Assembly (NCBI RefSeq): GCF_900113835.1
Contig: NZ_FOQV01000008.1
Span: 1 to 64,000 of the forward strand
DNA: 64,000 nucleotides
Source: Allobosea sp. OK403
Lineage (GTDB): Bacteria; Pseudomonadota; Alphaproteobacteria; Rhizobiales; Beijerinckiaceae
Reading direction: 5' to 3'
The notes under the pieces were generated by a model that ran no database searches, was not told the DNA's origin, and saw only the letters and a program-made list of their open reading frames with translations. This document shows positions 15,377-25,478 of the stretch, piece after piece; positions within the stretch are counted from its first letter, which is position 1; every line of letters starts with the position of its first letter. The position numbers and the translations under genes are program-made.

Positions 15377-16465
15377 ATGCGAGTTTTGGGCATAGAGACG
15401 ACTTGTGACGAGACCGCGGCTGCGATCGTCGAGGTCACGCGCTCCGGCGAGGCAAAAATCCTGTCGAACGAGGTGCTGAGTCAGATCGCCGCACATGCGG
15501 CTTTTGGCGGCGTCGTGCCGGAGATTGCGGCGCGTGCCCATGTCGAGGCGATCGACCGCATCGTCGGCAGCGCCTTCGCGCGCGCCGGGCTCAAGCCCGC
15601 CGAGATCGATGCGGTGGCGGCCGCCGCCGGTCCGGGGCTCGTCGGCGGCGTCATGGTCGGGCTGACCACGGGGAAAGCCATTGCGCTGGTGACGGGCAAG
15701 CCCTTCATCGCGATCAACCATCTCGAGGCCCATGCGCTGACGGCGCGACTGACCGACGATCTCGCCTTTCCCTATCTGCTGCTGCTGGTGTCGGGCGGGC
15801 ACACGCAGTTGCTCGCCGTGCGCGGCGTCGGCGACTATCTCAAGCTCGGCGGCACGATCGACGACGCCGTCGGTGAGGCCTTCGACAAGATCGCCAAGAT
15901 GCTGGGCCTGGCCTATCCGGGCGGCCCTTCGGTGGAGCGCGAGGCGGAGAAGGGCGATCCCGAGCGCTTCGACTTTCCCCGCCCGATGAGCGGCCGGCCG
16001 AATCCGGATTTCTCGCTGTCTGGCCTCAAGACGGCCGTGCGTCTCGTCGCCGAGCGGATCGCACCCTTGTCGGATCGCGATGTCGCCGATCTCTGCGCCT
16101 CCTTCCAGGCGGCGGTCGTGGATGTGATGGTCGACCGGACACGGGCCGGCCTGCGCGCCTGCCGCGCCGCCGGTATCACGCCGTCGGCGCTGGTCGTGGC
16201 AGGTGGCGTCGCCGCCAATCAGCCGATCCGGCGCGGGCTGACGCGGCTTGCAACCGAAGCCGGCCTGCCGATGGTGGCGCCGCCGGTCGCGCTCTGCGGG
16301 GATAATGGCGCGATGATCGCCTGGGCCGGGTTGGAGCGGCTGCGCCTGGGGCTGATCGACGATATGAGCGCGGTCGCGCGCCCGCGCTGGCCGCTGGACG
16401 AGCTCAGGCCGCAAGATCTCGTACCGCAAGATCTTGCGCCGCGCGACGCCAAGGCTGGGGAATGA
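15377..16465 (+). CDS. tsaD: tRNA N6-threonylcarbamoyladenosine synthase subunit TsaD
   Basis: A 362-residue ASKHA-fold protein that transfers threonylcarbamoyl to A37 of ANN-decoding tRNAs. The signature MRVLGIETTCDET opens the protein. The metal-binding histidines are His115 and His119 in NHLEAHALTAR, and LLLVSGGHTQL, GEAFDKIAKMLGL and VAGGVAANQPIR are all present. The ATG chosen starts exactly at the family N-terminus, although the frame is open 126 codons upstream. The last codons contain a 15-bp in-frame duplication (PQDLV PQDLA). It overlaps gpsA by 4 nt, so translation is coupled. Confidence 0.95.
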   Translation: MRVLGIETTCDETAAAIVEVTRSGEAKILSNEVLSQIAAHAAFGGVVPEIAARAHVEAIDRIVGSAFARAGLKPAEIDAVAAAAGPGLVGGVMVGLTTGKAIALVTGKPFIAINHLEAHALTARLTDDLAFPYLLLLVSGGHTQLLAVRGVGDYLKLGGTIDDAVGEAFDKIAKMLGLAYPGGPSVEREAEKGDPERFDFPRPMSGRPNPDFSLSGLKTAVRLVAERIAPLSDRDVADLCASFQAAVVDVMVDRTRAGLRACRAAGITPSALVVAGGVAANQPIRRGLTRLATEAGLPMVAPPVALCGDNGAMIAWAGLERLRLGLIDDMSAVARPRWPLDELRPQDLVPQDLAPRDAKAGE

Positions 16466-17460
16466 GCGGGCACACGGCCTCTTCCGTCATCGGCATCGTC
16501 GGCGGCGGCGCCTATGGCACGGCCCTGGCGTTGGCCGCAGCGCGCGCGGGCCGCGAGGTCCTGTTCTGGGCTCGCGATGCGGCGACAATCACGGCGATCC
16601 GGGAGACCCGCCAGACGCCGCATCTGCCAGGTGTGATCCTGCCGGAGGCGATCGCCGCGACATCGTCGCTTGCGGCGTTGAGCGCCGCTGGCGCCTTCGT
16701 GGTCGCGGTGCCGACGCAGAGCCTGAGGCAGGTCTGCGAGGGGCTGGCGCAGGCGCTGCCGGCCGGCCGGCCGGTGATCTCGGCTGCCAAGGGCATCGAG
16801 CAGGCGACCGGCCTGTTCACCACGCAAGTGATCGCGCAGGCCTGGCCCGGCTCGCCGGCTGCGATCCTGTCGGGTCCAAGCTTCGCCGCGGATATCGGGC
16901 GCGGCCTGCCCACGGCGGTGACGCTTGCCGCGCGGGACGCCGATCTGGCACGGGCTCTGGCCGAGGCGCTGAGCTCCTCGGCTTTCCGCATCTATCACAG
17001 CGCTGATCCGCGCGGCGTCGAGATCGGCGGAGCGGCCAAGAACGTGCTCGCCATCGCGGCCGGAATCACGATCGGCCTCGGCTATGGCGAGAGCGCCCGC
17101 GCCGCGCTGGTGGCGCGCGGTTTCTCCGAATTGCGCCGCTTCGGTGAGGCTTTTGGCGCGCAAGGCGAGACGCTGATGGGGTTGTCGGGGCTCGGCGATG
17201 TCGTGCTGAGCTGCGCCTCGCCGCAATCGCGCAACTTCGCCTTCGGCCTGGCGCTGGGGCAGGGGCGGCCGATTGCGGAAGCCTCGGGCGGCAAGCTGGC
17301 GGAGGGGGCGTTCACCGCCTCGGTGCTGGCGCGCATTGCGCGGGAGCACAAGGTCGAGATGCCGATCGCGGATGCGGTCGCGGCGATCATCGCAGGCGAG
17401 ATCGGCGTGCGCGAGGCTGTGGCCGGGCTCCTGGCACGACCGATCCGCGCCGAGAATTGA
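16462..17460 (+). CDS. gpsA: Glycerol-3-phosphate dehydrogenase [NAD(P)+]
   Basis: Makes sn-glycerol-3-phosphate from dihydroxyacetone phosphate for phospholipid synthesis. The Rossmann motif GIVGGGAYGTALA is at residues 11-23. SAAKGIE, ILSGPSFA and EIGGAAKNVLAIAAGI (with the catalytic lysine) follow in family order, and LSGLGDVVLSC is the substrate-site segment. Length 332 is normal. The start overlaps the tsaD stop by 4 nt, an arrangement common in alphaproteobacteria. Confidence 0.95.
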   Translation: MSGHTASSVIGIVGGGAYGTALALAAARAGREVLFWARDAATITAIRETRQTPHLPGVILPEAIAATSSLAALSAAGAFVVAVPTQSLRQVCEGLAQALPAGRPVISAAKGIEQATGLFTTQVIAQAWPGSPAAILSGPSFAADIGRGLPTAVTLAARDADLARALAEALSSSAFRIYHSADPRGVEIGGAAKNVLAIAAGITIGLGYGESARAALVARGFSELRRFGEAFGAQGETLMGLSGLGDVVLSCASPQSRNFAFGLALGQGRPIAEASGGKLAEGAFTASVLARIAREHKVEMPIADAVAAIIAGEIGVREAVAGLLARPIRAEN

Positions 17461-17473
17461 GGCGGGCCGGAGC

Positions 17474-18004
17474 GTGCTGAAGCGAGCTGCGGTCTTGCTC
17501 TCCGTCGGGCTCGTCCTTGCCCTGGGCTTGGAGGTCTCGCAGTTCTTGCGAGTGACGCCGGTGCTTGCAGCTCAAAACGAGCAGGCGACGCGTGTCGTGA
17601 TCGAGAAGGGTAGGCGGAGGCTGACGCTGGAGCGAGATGGCCAAGTGCTGGCGCGCTATGCGGTGGCCCTCGGCTCAGACCCGGTTGGCCAAAAGCAGAA
17701 GGAGGGCGACGGCCGCACTCCGGAAGGCGTCTATGCTGTCGACTTCAAGCATCCGCGCAGCCGCTATCACCTGGCCCTGCGCATCTCCTATCCGGATCAG
17801 CAGGCGCGCGAGACTGCGCTGCGGGCCGGTGTTTCGCCCGGCGGCGACATCATGATCCACGGCATCCGCAATGGCCTCGGCTGGCTCGGCTGGCTGCATC
17901 GCAACCGCGACTGGACGGATGGCTGCATTGCGGTCACCAATGCCGAGATTCGCGAGATTTGGTCGCGTGTTCCGGATGGGACGCGCGTGGAGATCCGGCC
18001 GTGA
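17474..18004 (+). CDS. L,D-transpeptidase family protein (YkuD domain)
   Basis: A 176-residue exported YkuD-type protein that cross-links or anchors peptidoglycan through meso-diaminopimelate. An N-terminal hydrophobic signal (AVLLSVGLVLALGLEV) precedes the catalytic domain. The motif runs from MIHGIRNGLG to WTDGCIAVTN, where Cys is the nucleophile, with the usual Ser/Thr-x-Gly-Cys pattern. Substrate-loop residues GDGRTPEGVY are also present. A GTG start was used because it opens the signal peptide. A longer frame exists but is antisense or overlapping gpsA. It lies 13 bp after gpsA, likely in the same transcript. Confidence 0.85.
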   Translation: MLKRAAVLLSVGLVLALGLEVSQFLRVTPVLAAQNEQATRVVIEKGRRRLTLERDGQVLARYAVALGSDPVGQKQKEGDGRTPEGVYAVDFKHPRSRYHLALRISYPDQQARETALRAGVSPGGDIMIHGIRNGLGWLGWLHRNRDWTDGCIAVTNAEIREIWSRVPDGTRVEIRP

Positions 18005-18028
18005 GACGGTGGGACGAAGGAGGCGGCA

Positions 18029-18358
18029 ATGGCCAATGACTGGTCCGACCTGACGAAGCGCGTGGCGCGCGGCATCGCCGAAGTCCGCAAGACGACGGGC
18101 TCGGAGCTCGTCGCCGAGAGCCTGCCGGTGGCGCTGGCGGGCCGTGTGCCGGCCGGCCCCGTGATCCAGCATCGCCGCCGCCGCGCCGAGGATACGCATC
18201 GCTTCGTGCTGATCCTGCCTTTCGGCGAGGGCGAGGTCCGGGTCGAGCTTGATCCGCAGGACTACGCCGCCCTGACGCGCGAGATGGTGCGGTTCTGGAA
18301 CGAGCAGGGGCAAGCGGCCTCGAAACCGCCGAGCCCGATGAAAGAGGAAGAGGCCTGA
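18029..18358 (+). CDS. Conserved hypothetical protein, 109 residues
   Basis: I recognise no domain. It is a soluble basic protein beginning MANDWSDLTKRVARGIAEVR, with a central basic patch QHRRRRAEDTHRFVLILPF and a C-terminal amphipathic helix (DYAALTREMVRFWNEQG). GAAGGAGG lies 7 nt upstream of the start. The stop codon shares its last base with the EVE gene start (TGATG), so the two are translationally coupled. The strand order (basic helix, two strands, helix) is compatible with a small nucleic-acid or ribosome-associated protein, which is a guess. Confidence 0.75.
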   Translation: MANDWSDLTKRVARGIAEVRKTTGSELVAESLPVALAGRVPAGPVIQHRRRRAEDTHRFVLILPFGEGEVRVELDPQDYAALTREMVRFWNEQGQAASKPPSPMKEEEA

Positions 18359-18765
18359 TGGCACATTGGCTGATCAAATCCGAACCGGTGAAATGGTCCT
18401 GGGAACAGCAGGTCGCGGCCGGTGCCAAGGGCACGCATTGGGACGGCGTCAAGAACCATACCGCCAAGCTCAACCTGATGGCGATGAAGCAGGGCGAACA
18501 GGTCTTCTTCTATCACTCCAATGAGGGGCTGGAGGTCGTCGGCATCGTCGAGGTGATCAAGGAGGCCTATATCTGGATTCCGGGCGAGCCCTGGGTGCTG
18601 GTCGACTTCAAGGCGGTGAAGCCGTTGCCGAAGCCGGTGACGCTGGCGCAGGTCAAGGCGGAACCGAAGCTCGCCAAGATGTCGCTCGTCACTTCGTTTC
18701 GCCTCTCGGTGCAGCCGGTGACCGACGAGGAATGGGCGCTGGTCTGCAAGATGGGCGGGCTTTGA
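18358..18765 (+). CDS. EVE domain-containing protein
   Basis: A 135-residue single EVE (PUA-like) domain, related to human THYN1. Family landmarks are MAHWLIKSEPVKWSWEQQ at the start, WDGVKNHTAKLNLMAMKQGE, VFFYHSNEGLEVVGIVEVI and WVLVDFKAVKPL. EVE domains bind modified bases in RNA or DNA. In alphaproteobacteria this protein is usually a chromosomal housekeeping gene, not part of a defence system. It is coupled to the preceding hypothetical gene. Nothing else here hints at its ligand. Confidence 0.9.
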   Translation: MAHWLIKSEPVKWSWEQQVAAGAKGTHWDGVKNHTAKLNLMAMKQGEQVFFYHSNEGLEVVGIVEVIKEAYIWIPGEPWVLVDFKAVKPLPKPVTLAQVKAEPKLAKMSLVTSFRLSVQPVTDEEWALVCKMGGL

Positions 18766-18938
18766 ACCCCGGCGCGGCAGCCGAAAGTCTTTGAAACGAA
18801 AGTGCGAGGCCATCCAGCTTGCCGCCTTGGCTGCCGGGACTATGATGCAGCGCATTCAAACCAAGCGGACGAGGCGAATCCCGCGATGCGCCCCCGAAGC
18901 CGCAATTCAGACGGCCCAGGTCTGGGGAGACGCCTACA

Positions 18939-20891
<1,953 letters not shown>

Positions 20892-20916
20892 GGCGGGAAG
20901 GCCGCTTCGACGTCAT

Positions 20917-20937
20917 GCTCGGGCTTGTCCCGAGCAC
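20917..20937. repeat. Short palindromic repeat TGCTCGGG-CTTGT-CCCGAGCA
   Basis: An 8-bp stem with a 5-nt loop, within GTCATGCTCGGGCTTGTCCC. This form is common as a dispersed intergenic repeat in alphaproteobacteria. It lies 26 bp after acs and could act as a weak terminator. Confidence 0.7.
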
Positions 20938-20988
20938 CCACGTCTTGAACTCGACCTTCGACCAACGAAGGCGTGGATGGTCGCCACA

Positions 20989-21097
20989 AGAGCATTGCGC
21001 GAAAAAGTGGGTACCGGTTTTTCGCGTGAGCGATGCTCTCAACTTTTAGAATCGATCACGTCGCATTCGGACGGCATCGTCCGAATGCGACGTGATC
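20989..21097. repeat. Composite repeat: type B element plus 20-bp perfect palindrome
   Basis: The type B element runs from AGAGCATTGCGCGAAAAAGT to ATGCTCT with inverted ends (20989-20995 and 21033-21039). It is followed by a 20-bp perfect inverted repeat (21054-21073 and 21078-21097, core CGCATTCGGACG, loop GCAT). It lies between convergent acs and fur. Confidence 0.85.
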
Positions 21098-21123
21098 TGG
21101 GGCGATCATGACGGAAAGGCGCG

Positions 21124-21582
21124 TCAAACGTCTTTTTTGACGCGCTTCCGCCCAGCCTTGGACAGCTTGCGCCCATAAAGCTCGAGCCGGTGGCGAACGA
21201 TCTCGTAGCCCAGCTCGGCTGCAATCTTCGCCTGCAGCGCCTCGATCTCCGGCGATGAGAATTCCACCACCTGGCCGGTCTCGACATCGATCAGATGGTC
21301 GTGATGCTGCTGGTCGGCATGCTCGTAGCGCGAGACGCCGTCCTCGAAGGCGTGGCGCTCGATCGCGCCCTGCGATTCCAAGAGCTTCATGGTCCGGTAG
21401 ACCGTCGAGAGCGACAAGGTCGGGTCGTGCGCGAAGGCGCGGGTGAAAATGCCCTTGGCGTCGGGGTGGTCGTGCGCCTCGGCGAGAATGCGCAGGATCA
21501 GCCGGCGCTGCTGCGTCATCCGCAAGCCCGCTTGCTTCAACTGGCCCTCGAAAATGGCCACGCGCTGCTCGATTCCGATCAT
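21124..21582 (-). CDS. fur: Fur-family regulator, probably the Mur/Fur type
   Basis: A 152-residue metal-responsive repressor. The winged-helix DNA-binding domain spans about residues 1-85 (AGLRMTQQRRLILRILAEA, SLSTVYRTMKLLESQGAI). The metal-binding segment is HADQQHHDHLIDVETGQVVEF. It lacks the Cys-x2-Cys zinc site of gamma-proteobacterial Fur, as in alphaproteobacterial Fur/Mur proteins that respond to manganese or iron. It is divergent from a relic manganese transporter operon, and two TGCAAAT...TTGCA operators lie between them, which favours a manganese-responsive (Mur) role. Confidence 0.9.
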   Translation of the reverse strand: MIGIEQRVAIFEGQLKQAGLRMTQQRRLILRILAEAHDHPDAKGIFTRAFAHDPTLSLSTVYRTMKLLESQGAIERHAFEDGVSRYEHADQQHHDHLIDVETGQVVEFSSPEIEALQAKIAAELGYEIVRHRLELYGRKLSKAGRKRVKKDV

Positions 21583-21628
21583 CGTCCGCAGATAGCAAGG
21601 CTGCGACGCATTTGCAAAATAGGCTTAA

Positions 21629-21672
21629 TGCAAATCACTTGCAATTGTTTTGACAGATGCAAATCGTTTGCA
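21629..21672. promoter_or_regulatory. Two Mur-type operators
   Basis: TGCAAATCACTTGCA (21629-21643) and TGCAAATCGTTTGCA (21658-21672) are near-identical partial palindromes 29 bp apart. They lie between the fur start and the sitA relic and resemble the Mur-responsive sequences of rhizobial sitABCD promoters. TTGACA (21650-21655) between them could be a -35. Confidence 0.75.
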
Positions 21673-21711
21673 ATAGCCGTTGGAGAGATTTGATAGCCGG
21701 CAGGAGAGAGC

Positions 21712-22132
21712 ATGCGTCCGCGTCGTCATTTCATGGGTCGGTATTTCTTGGGTCTGTGGTCGGCCCTCGCTGTCATGGGCGGTCTTTGCGCCGCGGCAGT
21801 TCCGGCGCTGGCGCAGCTGGCGCCGGGCAAGCCGCTGCGCGTGGTCACGACCTTCACCATCATTCAAGACATGGCGCAGAACGTTGCCGGCGATGCTGGT
21901 TGCGCCCGGCGCCATCGGCTATCTGGCGACGCGGCAGTTCGACCGGATGCTGCTGGTCGCTGTCGGCGCCGCGACGCTGTCGAGCGTCTTCGGCACCATC
22001 CTGAGCTTCCATCTCGATGCTGCCACCGGCCCCTGCATCGTGGTGGTGCAGGCCGCCTTCTTCCTGCTGGCGCTCGCCGGCAATCTGATGCGGGCGTCGC
22101 GGCGAGCGAGCGCGGTTCAGCCAGCCGGCTGA
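21712..22132 (+). pseudogene. sitA'-'sitD deletion relic of a manganese ABC transporter operon
   Basis: The first 62 codons read as the start of a SitA-type periplasmic metal-binding protein (signal peptide, then LRVVTTFTIIQDMAQNVAGD). The sequence then passes without a break into another frame that encodes the end of a SitD-type permease (AMLVAPGAIGYLATRQFDRM, ILSFHLDAATGPCIVVVQAA, ending at 22132). The junction is at 21889-21900. The rest of sitA, all of sitB and sitC and most of sitD are gone, as expected from one internal deletion of a sitABCD operon, perhaps at microhomology GCGATGCT. The upstream operators survive. No functional product is expected. Confidence 0.85.
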
Positions 22133-22136
22133 GCTT

Positions 22137-22943
22137 TCAGGCGGCCTGCTGGTCGGCCTCGTCCAGCAGGCGCACCACGGTGATGCTCTGGTTCAGGCAT
22201 TGGCAATTGTATTCGCTGGTCAGGAAAGCGATGTCGGCGGCGTCGCGCCCGCTTGCGATTCTGACCAGCCCTTCGACGGGGGCAAGCCGCGTCGGGTCGA
22301 CGAGCCACCAGCGCCCGCCGAGAAACACCTCGTAGACGGCGTGGAAATCCGGGGGATCGAGGTCGAGCGCGTAGGCGCTGACCGCGCGCGCCGGGATGTT
22401 CAGGGCCCGGGTCAAGGCGATGCCGAGATGGGTGAAGTCGCGGCAGACGCCGGCCCGATCGATGAAGGTCTGCTCGGCGGTGGTCAGTGCGTGGCTGACG
22501 CCATGGACATAGTCGAGATGGGTATGGAGCCAGTCGAGGACGCTGAGAACGCGCGCACCGCCGCCCTGGACCATGCGGAACTCGCGCTGGGCGAAGCGCA
22601 TGAATTCGTCGGAGGGGCAGAAGCGGCTGGGCAGCAGGTAAGGCAATACGTCGCGGGGCAGTTCCGACCAGTCGTGCTGGCGGGCGCTGGCTGAGAGCGG
22701 CGCCCGCATGCCGTTATCGACGATGGCGTTGTACCGGATCTCGACCTGGCCGGAGAGCGCCGCGCGAAAGCGTCTCTCGCCTGTCGTGGGATCCTCGTCG
22801 CGGATCAATGCGGCTCCCGGCGTGACGCTGAGCTCTTCCGAAAGGATCACCTGGTCGGGCGAGCGGGCGGCTTCGAGCGCGGCGATGATCTGTGTCGCGC
22901 CGCCAAAACCATAGGTCAGCGTCGCCGCGATCGAGAGCTTCAT
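22137..22943 (-). CDS. Transglutaminase-like family protein
   Basis: A 268-residue cytosolic protein with an N-terminal beta domain (LTYGFGGATQIIAALEAA) and a transglutaminase-core domain. The triad is visible: Cys in RAGVCRDFTHLGIALTRAL, His in PPDFHAVYEVFL and Asp in WWLVDPTRLAP. Members are protease-like or peptide-crosslinking enzymes of largely unknown substrate, common in Hyphomicrobiales. It is convergent with the sit relic, with only 4 bp between, so the deletion ended very near this gene. It is not obviously in an operon with the monooxygenase upstream. Confidence 0.85.
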   Translation of the reverse strand: MKLSIAATLTYGFGGATQIIAALEAARSPDQVILSEELSVTPGAALIRDEDPTTGERRFRAALSGQVEIRYNAIVDNGMRAPLSASARQHDWSELPRDVLPYLLPSRFCPSDEFMRFAQREFRMVQGGGARVLSVLDWLHTHLDYVHGVSHALTTAEQTFIDRAGVCRDFTHLGIALTRALNIPARAVSAYALDLDPPDFHAVYEVFLGGRWWLVDPTRLAPVEGLVRIASGRDAADIAFLTSEYNCQCLNQSITVVRLLDEADQQAA

Positions 22944-23016
22944 GAAATTCCCCGAGACGTGCGTGTGAGAACGCGACGGTCAAACGCCGTCCCGGGATTG
23001 AAGTTCCGGCGCGGCG

Positions 23017-24024
23017 TCAGGCTGCCGAGCGTGCCAGACCGATCTCCGGCGCGATCTGCGCCAGGATCTCGTAGGACCGCTTGCGCGCCGCTTGGTCGTA
23101 AATCGGCGCGGTGACCATGATCTCATCGGCGGATGTCGTTGCGATGAAGGCGCCAAGCTCCCGCTTGATCGTCTCGGGCGAGCCGATGAAGGCGTAGCGC
23201 AGCATCTGCGAGACATGCGCCTTCTCGGCTGGCGACCAATATTGCTCGATATCGGCGATCGGTGGCTGGAGCTTGCCGCGCGCGCCGCGGACCATGCCGA
23301 CGAAGCGCTGCTGCAGGGAGGTCGCGAGATAGCGCGCCTCGGCGTCGGTCTCGGCGGCGACGACGTTGATGCCGGGCATGGCATAGGGCTTGGCCGCCTG
23401 TTCCGACGGCTTGAAGCGTTCGCGATAGATCGCAAGGGCCTGGATCAGCGCATCCGGCGCGAAATGCGAGGCGAAGGCGTAGGGCAGGCCGAGCTCGGCG
23501 GCGAGCTGCGCGCCGAACAGGCTCGATCCGAGGATCCAGAGCGGCACGCGCAGGCCCGCGCCCGGCACGGCCTGGACGGCCTGGTTCGGCCCGGCCGGCT
23601 CGAAAAAGGCCTGCACTTCGAGCACGTCCTGCGGAAACTGGTCCGAGGCCATCGGGTCGCGCCGCAGCGCCCGCAATGTACGCTGATCAGTTCCCGGCGC
23701 ACGGCCGAGGCCGAGATCGATGCGGCCGGGAAAGAGCGCTTCCAGCGTGCCGAACTGTTCGGCGATGACCAGCGGGGCGTGGTTGGGCAGCATCACGCCG
23801 CCGGCGCCGACGCGGATCGTGCTGGTTGCTGCGGCGAGGGCGCCGATCACCACGGCGGTGGCAGCGCTGGCGATGCCGGTCATGTTGTGGTGCTCGGCGA
23901 CCCAGTAGCGCCGATAGCCCAGGGCTTCGGCATGGCGGATGAGCTCGATCGAGTTCCGGAGCGCGTCACCCGGCTCCTGGCCTTCGACGACGGGAACGAG
24001 GTCGAGAACGGAAATGGCGACCAT
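23017..24024 (-). CDS. LLM-class flavin-dependent oxidoreductase
   Basis: A 335-residue TIM-barrel monooxygenase of the bacterial luciferase-like superfamily, using reduced FMN. Recognisable are VLDLVPVVEGQEPGDALRNS, YWVAEHHNMTGIASAATAVV, IRVGAGGVMLPNHAPLVIAEQF and GRIDLGLGRAPGTD, which together match the YhbW/MsnO8-like group. The substrate is unknown. The start MVAISVLDLV begins exactly at the first barrel strand. About 195 bp of featureless sequence separates it from the SGNH gene upstream. Confidence 0.88.
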   Translation of the reverse strand: MVAISVLDLVPVVEGQEPGDALRNSIELIRHAEALGYRRYWVAEHHNMTGIASAATAVVIGALAAATSTIRVGAGGVMLPNHAPLVIAEQFGTLEALFPGRIDLGLGRAPGTDQRTLRALRRDPMASDQFPQDVLEVQAFFEPAGPNQAVQAVPGAGLRVPLWILGSSLFGAQLAAELGLPYAFASHFAPDALIQALAIYRERFKPSEQAAKPYAMPGINVVAAETDAEARYLATSLQQRFVGMVRGARGKLQPPIADIEQYWSPAEKAHVSQMLRYAFIGSPETIKRELGAFIATTSADEIMVTAPIYDQAARKRSYEILAQIAPEIGLARSAA

Positions 24025-24220
24025 GGCGGCCTCTGCTCTGGCGCGTCGGCGGGAGATCGCGGTTGTGCCGCAGGCCGAGGCGCGAATCCTGAAAGGACCA
24101 TGCAGATGGGTGTGGCGGCCAGGCAATCCAATGCGTGGCCATGCGTGTTCATGACGCGTCTGCGTCAGCTTCATGGCGCGGTGGCTGACCGCCCCGTCTT
24201 TATGATCGCGCCGCCTCGGC

Positions 24221-24991
24221 TCATCGCGTGCTGGCTGTGACGGCGTGCTCCCGTTCGAGCGCGGCGCAGAGCGCAGGGCCGATCCGGCGATAGACGGCGG
24301 CGTAGTCCCTGTAGTGAACGCCGTCGACCATAGGCAGGCCGGGCGTGAAGGGGTTGGCGACCAGGCAACCGCTCGTCGCCTTGCAGGTGCTTTCCGCCAG
24401 CGATCCGATGCGCTCGGCCGCCTCCGCCGAGAAGCCCTCGGCTCTGGCTGTGTCGATGGGCGGGACGCCGGTGACGAGCACGATGCGGGATGTGCGTTGC
24501 AAGGCGCCGAGCAGCGGCTCGAAACTCGCCTCGAAACGTATCGCCGCTTCGTATTCGTTGCTGAAACGCTTGGCGTTGGCGTCATTGGTGCCGATGGTCA
24601 GGATCACGGCGCGCGGCGGATGCGGTAGCGGCAATCTCGCAAGGAAATCGGCATAGGCCCCGGCGGTCGCCCCGGCGAGCCCGGCATTGACGAGCGGCAA
24701 GCCGCACAGCGTGCGCGTGGGCCAGCGCTCGATATGGGAATCGCCGGTAGCCAGCAGGTAATCGCCCTCGATCCGGCCGAGATCTGCGGTGACGGCCTGG
24801 AGCCGGGTGGCGCGATAGGGCGGCGCTGAGCCGGCACGGCCGAACCCGTAGCCAGCGAGCGAGCCGAGCAGCAAGGCGAGGGGCAGGACGATGAGCGCCA
24901 AAGTGAGGGGATGGCGCAGCACGATCTTGCCGAGACGTTCGAGCAGGGGTGGCAAACGCAAGGCGCCGTCCAACAGGCGGCGAGGGATCAT
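24221..24991 (-). CDS. SGNH/GDSL-type hydrolase, membrane-anchored
   Basis: A 256-residue protein with an N-terminal membrane helix (LTLALIVLPLALLLGSLAGY) and an extracytoplasmic SGNH esterase domain. Block I GDSHIERWP carries the nucleophilic Ser, block II is the Gly of LVNAGLAGAT, block III GTNDANAKRF carries the Asn, and block V DGVHYRDY carries the Asp-His pair. The substrate is probably an acyl or acetyl ester in the envelope or an exopolysaccharide. Its start codon overlaps the stop of the small membrane protein gene upstream (ATGA), indicating a two-gene operon. Confidence 0.85.
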   Translation of the reverse strand: MIPRRLLDGALRLPPLLERLGKIVLRHPLTLALIVLPLALLLGSLAGYGFGRAGSAPPYRATRLQAVTADLGRIEGDYLLATGDSHIERWPTRTLCGLPLVNAGLAGATAGAYADFLARLPLPHPPRAVILTIGTNDANAKRFSNEYEAAIRFEASFEPLLGALQRTSRIVLVTGVPPIDTARAEGFSAEAAERIGSLAESTCKATSGCLVANPFTPGLPMVDGVHYRDYAAVYRRIGPALCAALEREHAVTASTR

Positions 24992-25332
24992 CGGGCGCGT
25001 CCCCGTGGCGGCAGCAGGCAGCCATCGACATCGGCAGGTCCCGCTGGTGCGGCGGAGAGCTGTACCGGTCGGCCGGTCACAGGGTCGCGAAAGCCGCGCC
25101 GGCCGCAACTGTTCTCACCCGAGGGCAAGCCGCCATAGGTCATGAGGGCCGGCAGCATCAGCAGCCAGAGCGAGACGCCGGCGAGCAGCAGCAGCTGGAT
25201 GGCGGCGCGCCGAAGCCATTGATGCGGTTTGCCGGGCAAGGTCTCGCCGGGCAAGATCTTGCCGGGCAGGATCTTGCCGGCAAGGCTGTCAGCGCCGACA
25301 TGATTTGATATGATTTGGGTCGAGGTCATCAT
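24988..25332 (-). CDS. Small membrane protein with KILPG repeats
   Basis: A 114-residue protein of unknown function. The N-terminal 40 residues contain a tandem five-residue repeat (AGKILPGKILPGETLPGKP) encoded by 15-bp DNA repeats. One membrane helix follows (AAIQLLLLAGVSLWLLMLPA), then a C-terminal segment with Cys residues (SGENSCGRRGF, VDGCLLPPRG). The start is uncertain, because two adjacent ATGs fit and the frame is open further upstream. Its stop overlaps the SGNH hydrolase start, so it probably works with that enzyme at the membrane. Confidence 0.65.
   Translation of the reverse strand: MMTSTQIISNHVGADSLAGKILPGKILPGETLPGKPHQWLRRAAIQLLLLAGVSLWLLMLPALMTYGGLPSGENSCGRRGFRDPVTGRPVQLSAAPAGPADVDGCLLPPRGRAR
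25231..25290. repeat. 15-bp tandem repeats within a coding region
   Basis: GCCGGGCAAGGTCTC, GCCGGGCAAGATCTT, GCCGGGCAGGATCTT and a fourth partial unit. They encode the KILPG repeats of the small membrane protein. Confidence 0.92.
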
Positions 25333-25478
25333 TCGCGCCTGAGTGTCGGCGCTGCGTTTTGCGAAATGACGTCCAGGATTCGGGTATCTGGTATCGGGGC
25401 TTTTCCAGAAGCTCACGCAGAAACAATTGGAAACAATTCCGTCGCGACCACGCCGCGCGCTGGGTTTAAGGCCGCCCG

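Noticed and set aside
18358..18765. EVE protein as part of an anti-phage or modified-base defence island
   Set aside because: It is coupled to a small hypothetical gene within a housekeeping block. No nuclease, helicase or methylase is nearby.
25231..25290. Regular short repeats as a possible CRISPR array
   Set aside because: The units are contiguous 15-mers with no spacers, and they code a peptide repeat. No cas genes are nearby.
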